Shown here one piece after another: positions 61,569 through 64,000 of a stretch of 64,000 nucleotides of DNA. The translations under genes and the position numbers were made by a program. The first letter of the stretch is position 1, and each line of letters opens with the position of its first letter. The notes under the pieces were generated by a model. The model searched no databases and was not told the DNA's origin. It saw nothing but the letters and a program-made list of their open reading frames with translations. The DNA comes from an uncultured Chitinophaga sp. (lineage in GTDB: Bacteria > Bacteroidota > Bacteroidia > Chitinophagales > Chitinophagaceae). Where the stretch lies: positions 248,001-312,000 of the forward strand of contig NZ_CAMLHC010000002.1 in assembly GCF_946479755.1 (NCBI RefSeq), given 5' to 3'.

Positions 61569-62657
61569 TCAGTGGATAATGATGGTATCGTTTTGTATCT
61601 CATACCGGAATGCGGCGGTCAGTTGTAATGCGTTGAGCGCCTGCTGCACGGTTTCCTGTTCAAAGATGCCGGTGAAGCGAAGCGTTTCGGGTTGCGGATT
61701 GCCGAACCGCACTTTCACCCCGAAAAACCGTTCCATCTCCTGTGCCAGCGTTGCAAAGGACTCGTCTTTAAACACCAGTTTGTTGTCCATCCAGGAAGTT
61801 TCCGTAATAGCAGTGGTTTGCGCTGCGTAGTAGGAAACGTGGCTAAGGGTGACCGGATTTTCTTCCTTTGCAGCGGTAGTCCTGGTTGCCGGGGCCACAT
61901 TGGGCAAATGGTTCAACACCACGATTTTTTCGCTGGGTTTAAGAATGATCCGGGTGGCGTTGTGCTTTACAATGGCTTCTATGCTACCGGTAATCAGTGA
62001 GGCTTCTGTGGTTTTATCCTGCGGATAGGACCGTACGTTGAAGCGGGTTCCCAATACCCTGATGTCCATTGTTTCCGTATGAATAACAAACGGGCGGTCT
62101 GCTTGTTTGGCCACATCAAAAAAAGCTTCTCCCGAGAGCGTTACGCTCCGGTCATTTTTACCAAAATCTTTACTATAGGAGAGTTTGCTTCCGGCGTTTA
62201 GCCATACCCGTGTTCCGTCCGCCAGTTGTATGCTGGTACGTGAACCGTTGCGCGTAGTTACTTCGCTGGCGATGGCGTTGTTGTTTTTTTTAGTGGAGGT
62301 CCACCACCAGGCGCCCATACAGAGCAACAGCCCGGTGGAGACAGCGGCAGCCCACAGATAGCGGCGGCGGGGCCGCAGGGCGGTAGTCACAGGCTTCAGC
62401 CCGTGCGTGGCAGGTGTTGCCTGTCCGATGGAAATACCCATGGCCCGCATCCGGCTGATGTGCCGGTCATGCGCAGCACTGGCGGCTTCCTCACTGGCGG
62501 CGGCCGTAGTTTTCTGCCACAGCTCATCCACCAGGCCGGCTGGTATTTCTGCGTCCGGATGGTCGCGTAACAACGCCGACAGCTCCTGCAGTTCTTCCGC
62601 AGTAGCTTCATTGGCCAGTTTCCGCGCCGTCAGTTCCCAAATACGTCTCGTGTTCAT
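61569..62657 (-). CDS. FecR-family anti-sigma factor (second locus)
   Basis: 362 residues. The N-terminus (IWELTARKLANEATAEELQELSALLRDHP) binds sigma; a transmembrane helix follows near residues 97-118 (RRYLWAAAVSTGLLLCMGAWWW); the periplasmic domain shows TTRNGSRTSIQLADGTRVWLNAGS, LSGEAFFDVAKQADRPFVIHT and LGTRFNVRSYPQD, and the C-terminal part ends in NDTIIIH. 73 bases downstream of the sigma gene and 169 bases upstream of susC. Confidence 0.92.
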   Translation of the reverse strand: MNTRRIWELTARKLANEATAEELQELSALLRDHPDAEIPAGLVDELWQKTTAAASEEAASAAHDRHISRMRAMGISIGQATPATHGLKPVTTALRPRRRYLWAAAVSTGLLLCMGAWWWTSTKKNNNAIASEVTTRNGSRTSIQLADGTRVWLNAGSKLSYSKDFGKNDRSVTLSGEAFFDVAKQADRPFVIHTETMDIRVLGTRFNVRSYPQDKTTEASLITGSIEAIVKHNATRIILKPSEKIVVLNHLPNVAPATRTTAAKEENPVTLSHVSYYAAQTTAITETSWMDNKLVFKDESFATLAQEMERFFGVKVRFGNPQPETLRFTGIFEQETVQQALNALQLTAAFRYEIQNDTIIIH

Positions 62658-62730
62658 AACGTGAAATAAGATGCTCTCCTTACAGGATCTCTTTTTTCAC
62701 AGAATCTACCAAAAAGGAAATAAAAAAAGT

Positions 62731-63309
62731 TTAAGGCTGTAACCGCTGGGGCTTCTTCAAAGAAATGTTGATGGCCCGGGCTATGCGCGCAAGGGCGATG
62801 GCGAGCTGGTTGTCAATGGTTTTGACGGAGATATCGAGGATTTCGGCGATCTCTTTGTAGCGGAGACCGTCTTCTTTGATCAGTTTGAAAATGATTTTGC
62901 AGCGGGGAGGAAGATCGCTGACGGCCTGCTCAAATTTGGCCAGCAGCTCTGCGCTGATCAGCTGTTCTTCAGGGTTGTAGTGCGGGCTCTCCATGTCCAG
63001 CTCCAGGGCGTCCAGGGAAAGCGCATTTTTTTTCTGTTGCTGCATCAGGTATTTGAGGGCCACGTTTTTGGTGCTTACGTAGAGATATACCCGCAGATTG
63101 AGGACTTCGGTCAGGCGGCGGCGTCCCTGCCATATATTGATAAACACATCGGATACCACTTCTTCGGCGACCTGTGCAGAGCGGACAAAAGACCCGGCAA
63201 ATTGCACCAGCGGTTCATAGAAATGCAGGAACAGCTCCTTATAGGCTGATTCGTCGTCATGTAAGCTGATACGGCGCTGCAATTCCTGTATGTTATTGGC
63301 CGGGAGCAT
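62731..63309 (-). CDS. ECF sigma-70 factor (second locus)
   Basis: 192 residues. Region 2: ESAYKELFLHFYEPLVQFAGSFV, AEEVVSDVFINIWQGRRRL. Region 4: LPPRCKIIFKLIKEDGLRYKEIAEILDISVKTIDNQLAIALARI. It is of the SusC/FecR-coupled type and probably switches on the beta-glucan locus. A promoter resembling that of the first sigma gene lies upstream. Confidence 0.93.
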   Translation of the reverse strand: MLPANNIQELQRRISLHDDESAYKELFLHFYEPLVQFAGSFVRSAQVAEEVVSDVFINIWQGRRRLTEVLNLRVYLYVSTKNVALKYLMQQQKKNALSLDALELDMESPHYNPEEQLISAELLAKFEQAVSDLPPRCKIIFKLIKEDGLRYKEIAEILDISVKTIDNQLAIALARIARAINISLKKPQRLQP

Positions 63310-63331
63310 CGTGGCATAAGCTGCTATGCGG

Positions 63332-63365
63332 CCAAGATAAGTTAAAAATCAATACCAGCCTTCAA
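63332..63365 (-). promoter_or_regulatory. Possible promoter of the second ECF sigma gene
   Basis: On the minus strand: TTG (63365-63363), 23-base spacer, TATCTTGG (63339-63332), which fits TAnnTTTG except for one base. The same TATCTT core occurs before the first sigma gene. The ATG is 22 bases downstream of the -7 element. Confidence 0.4.
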
Positions 63366-63376
63366 CATTGTCATTG

Positions 63377-64000
63377 TTAACCTTTGGGGCAGATGCGGTA
63401 AGCGCATCTCCTGGCGCCGGCCAGCAGATGGTCTACGCGGTGTACTTCCGCGCCTTCTCCGATCACTTTTTGAAAAGTCTCCAGCTCGGCTGAACAGAAA
63501 TTCTGGCAAACCTCCGCTGCCACGCAGATAGGGCAGTGGTTCTCTATTAACATATATCCTTCTTCGTCTTTTTCCCACGTGGCCATATACCCTTCCGCGT
63601 CCCGGGTTTCGGCCAGCTTGTTGATCTTGCCTTCCAGCGTAGCTTCCTGGCTTGTCGCCTTTAAATACTTGTCCAGTCCCACCTTTTTGCTGTTTTCGAT
63701 GACCGCCTGCAGCGCATCGTCCCCCAGCGTTTCCCGGATGGTCTTTATCAGGCGCACTGTCAGCTCTGCATGCGAGTCCGGAAAACGGGAATTGCCCTTC
63801 TGTGTCAGCGCCCATATCTGTTGAGGCCTGCCACGCCCCTTTGCGACGTTGGTAGCCTCCACCAGTCCCTCGCTGCTCAGCTTCAGCAACTGAAAACGTG
63901 CACCCTCCACCGTTATGTTAAGGGCTTCCGCTACGACCGACAGGGGCTGAGGCCCCCTGGTCTTCAATATCCACAATGCTCTCTCGTTCTCCTGCAAAAT
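63377..64000 (-). CDS. SufR-like helix-turn-helix regulator with Fe-S-type cysteines (start outside window)
   Basis: 208 codons are visible and the frame runs off the right edge (a TTG near the end is not trusted as the start). The N-terminal winged helix (ERALWILKTRGPQPLSVVAEALNITVEGARFQLLKL) and wing (GRGRPQQIWALTQKG) fit the DeoR/ArsR-like SufR family. Cysteines in the C-terminal part, HCPICVAAEVCQNFC and RRCAYRICPKG, match the iron-sulfur cluster ligands of SufR, which represses Fe-S assembly genes when clusters are plentiful. Here no suf gene is in view. 67 bases separate its stop from the sigma gene start, both on the minus strand. Confidence 0.78.
   Translation of the reverse strand: MLQENERALWILKTRGPQPLSVVAEALNITVEGARFQLLKLSSEGLVEATNVAKGRGRPQQIWALTQKGNSRFPDSHAELTVRLIKTIRETLGDDALQAVIENSKKVGLDKYLKATSQEATLEGKINKLAETRDAEGYMATWEKDEEGYMLIENHCPICVAAEVCQNFCSAELETFQKVIGEGAEVHRVDHLLAGARRCAYRICPKG

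Noticed and set aside
1..64000. tRNA, rRNA and insertion sequences
   Set aside because: I found no cloverleaf-like sequence, ribosomal RNA segment, transposase or terminal inverted repeats with target duplication in the intergenic intervals read.

Overview
The window looks like chromosomal DNA from a Bacteroidota soil bacterium of the Chitinophaga type. The reasons are: two SusC/SusD outer-membrane pairs, each preceded by an ECF sigma factor and a FecR anti-sigma factor; many secreted lipoproteins of DUF families typical of Bacteroidetes; several matches to the Bacteroidetes -7 promoter element TAnnTTTG; a bacterial terpene synthase; and a GH144-type glucanase, a family first described in Chitinophaga. 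Genus is inferred, not proven. I saw no rRNA, tRNA, transposase, phage gene or CRISPR array. Base composition and codon use look even across the window, so this reads as ordinary accessory-rich chromosome rather than an island.

Layout. 1-3.7 kb: the tail of an unknown gene, a large parallel beta-helix (GH28-like) enzyme and a small secreted protein. 3.8-7.9 kb: a hybrid histidine kinase whose 3' end overlaps a convergent class I terpene synthase, then an isolated cas6. 7.9-13.1 kb: a fused FAD/Fe-S D-2-hydroxyacid dehydrogenase divergent from a TonB-type outer-membrane receptor. 13.1-21 kb: an alpha/beta hydrolase, then a TetR regulator and a six-gene drug-efflux operon (TolC, membrane-fusion protein, two ABC ATPases, two permeases) like E. 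coli ybhGFSR. Two matching palindromes flank the tetR gene and are probably its operators. 21-22 kb: a 2OG-Fe(II) oxygenase of the damaged-DNA family paired with a lone Ada zinc domain. 22.2-24.6 kb: a TsdA-like dihaem cytochrome, a periplasmic DsrE protein and a solute-binding protein in one operon. 24.6-26.4 kb: a methyltransferase and an imine-reductase-like dehydrogenase. 26.4-31.6 kb: a TonB receptor / DUF4374 lipoprotein / PepSY membrane protein operon matching the Bacteroides XusABC xenosiderophore system.

31.6-34.2 kb: a secreted lectin-like-fold protein divergent from a membrane protein that joins a putative DNA-binding N-terminus to a periplasmic sensor region. 34.2-44.9 kb: a polysaccharide-utilisation-type locus on the minus strand in the order sigma, FecR, SusC, SusD, DUF4959/5126/5000, DUF4998, DUF4855, with no obvious glycosidase. 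45-46.8 kb: an SGNH esterase and a sugar O-acetyltransferase divergent from it. 46.9-52.3 kb: a CocE-type peptidase/acylase, a LytTR response regulator with its LytS-type kinase, and a GT87-like membrane protein. 52.5-53.4 kb: a small XRE regulator and ecotin. 53.4-63.3 kb: a second locus in the order sigma, FecR, SusC, SusD, GH144-type beta-glucanase, GH43 with discoidin and Fn3 modules. The window ends inside a SufR-like Fe-S regulator.

Themes: glycan foraging under cell-surface signalling (sigma/FecR/STN-SusC), metal and sulfur handling, efflux, and signal transduction. Starts were moved downstream of the longest reading frame wherever a signal peptide or conserved domain showed that the extra N-terminus was not real.
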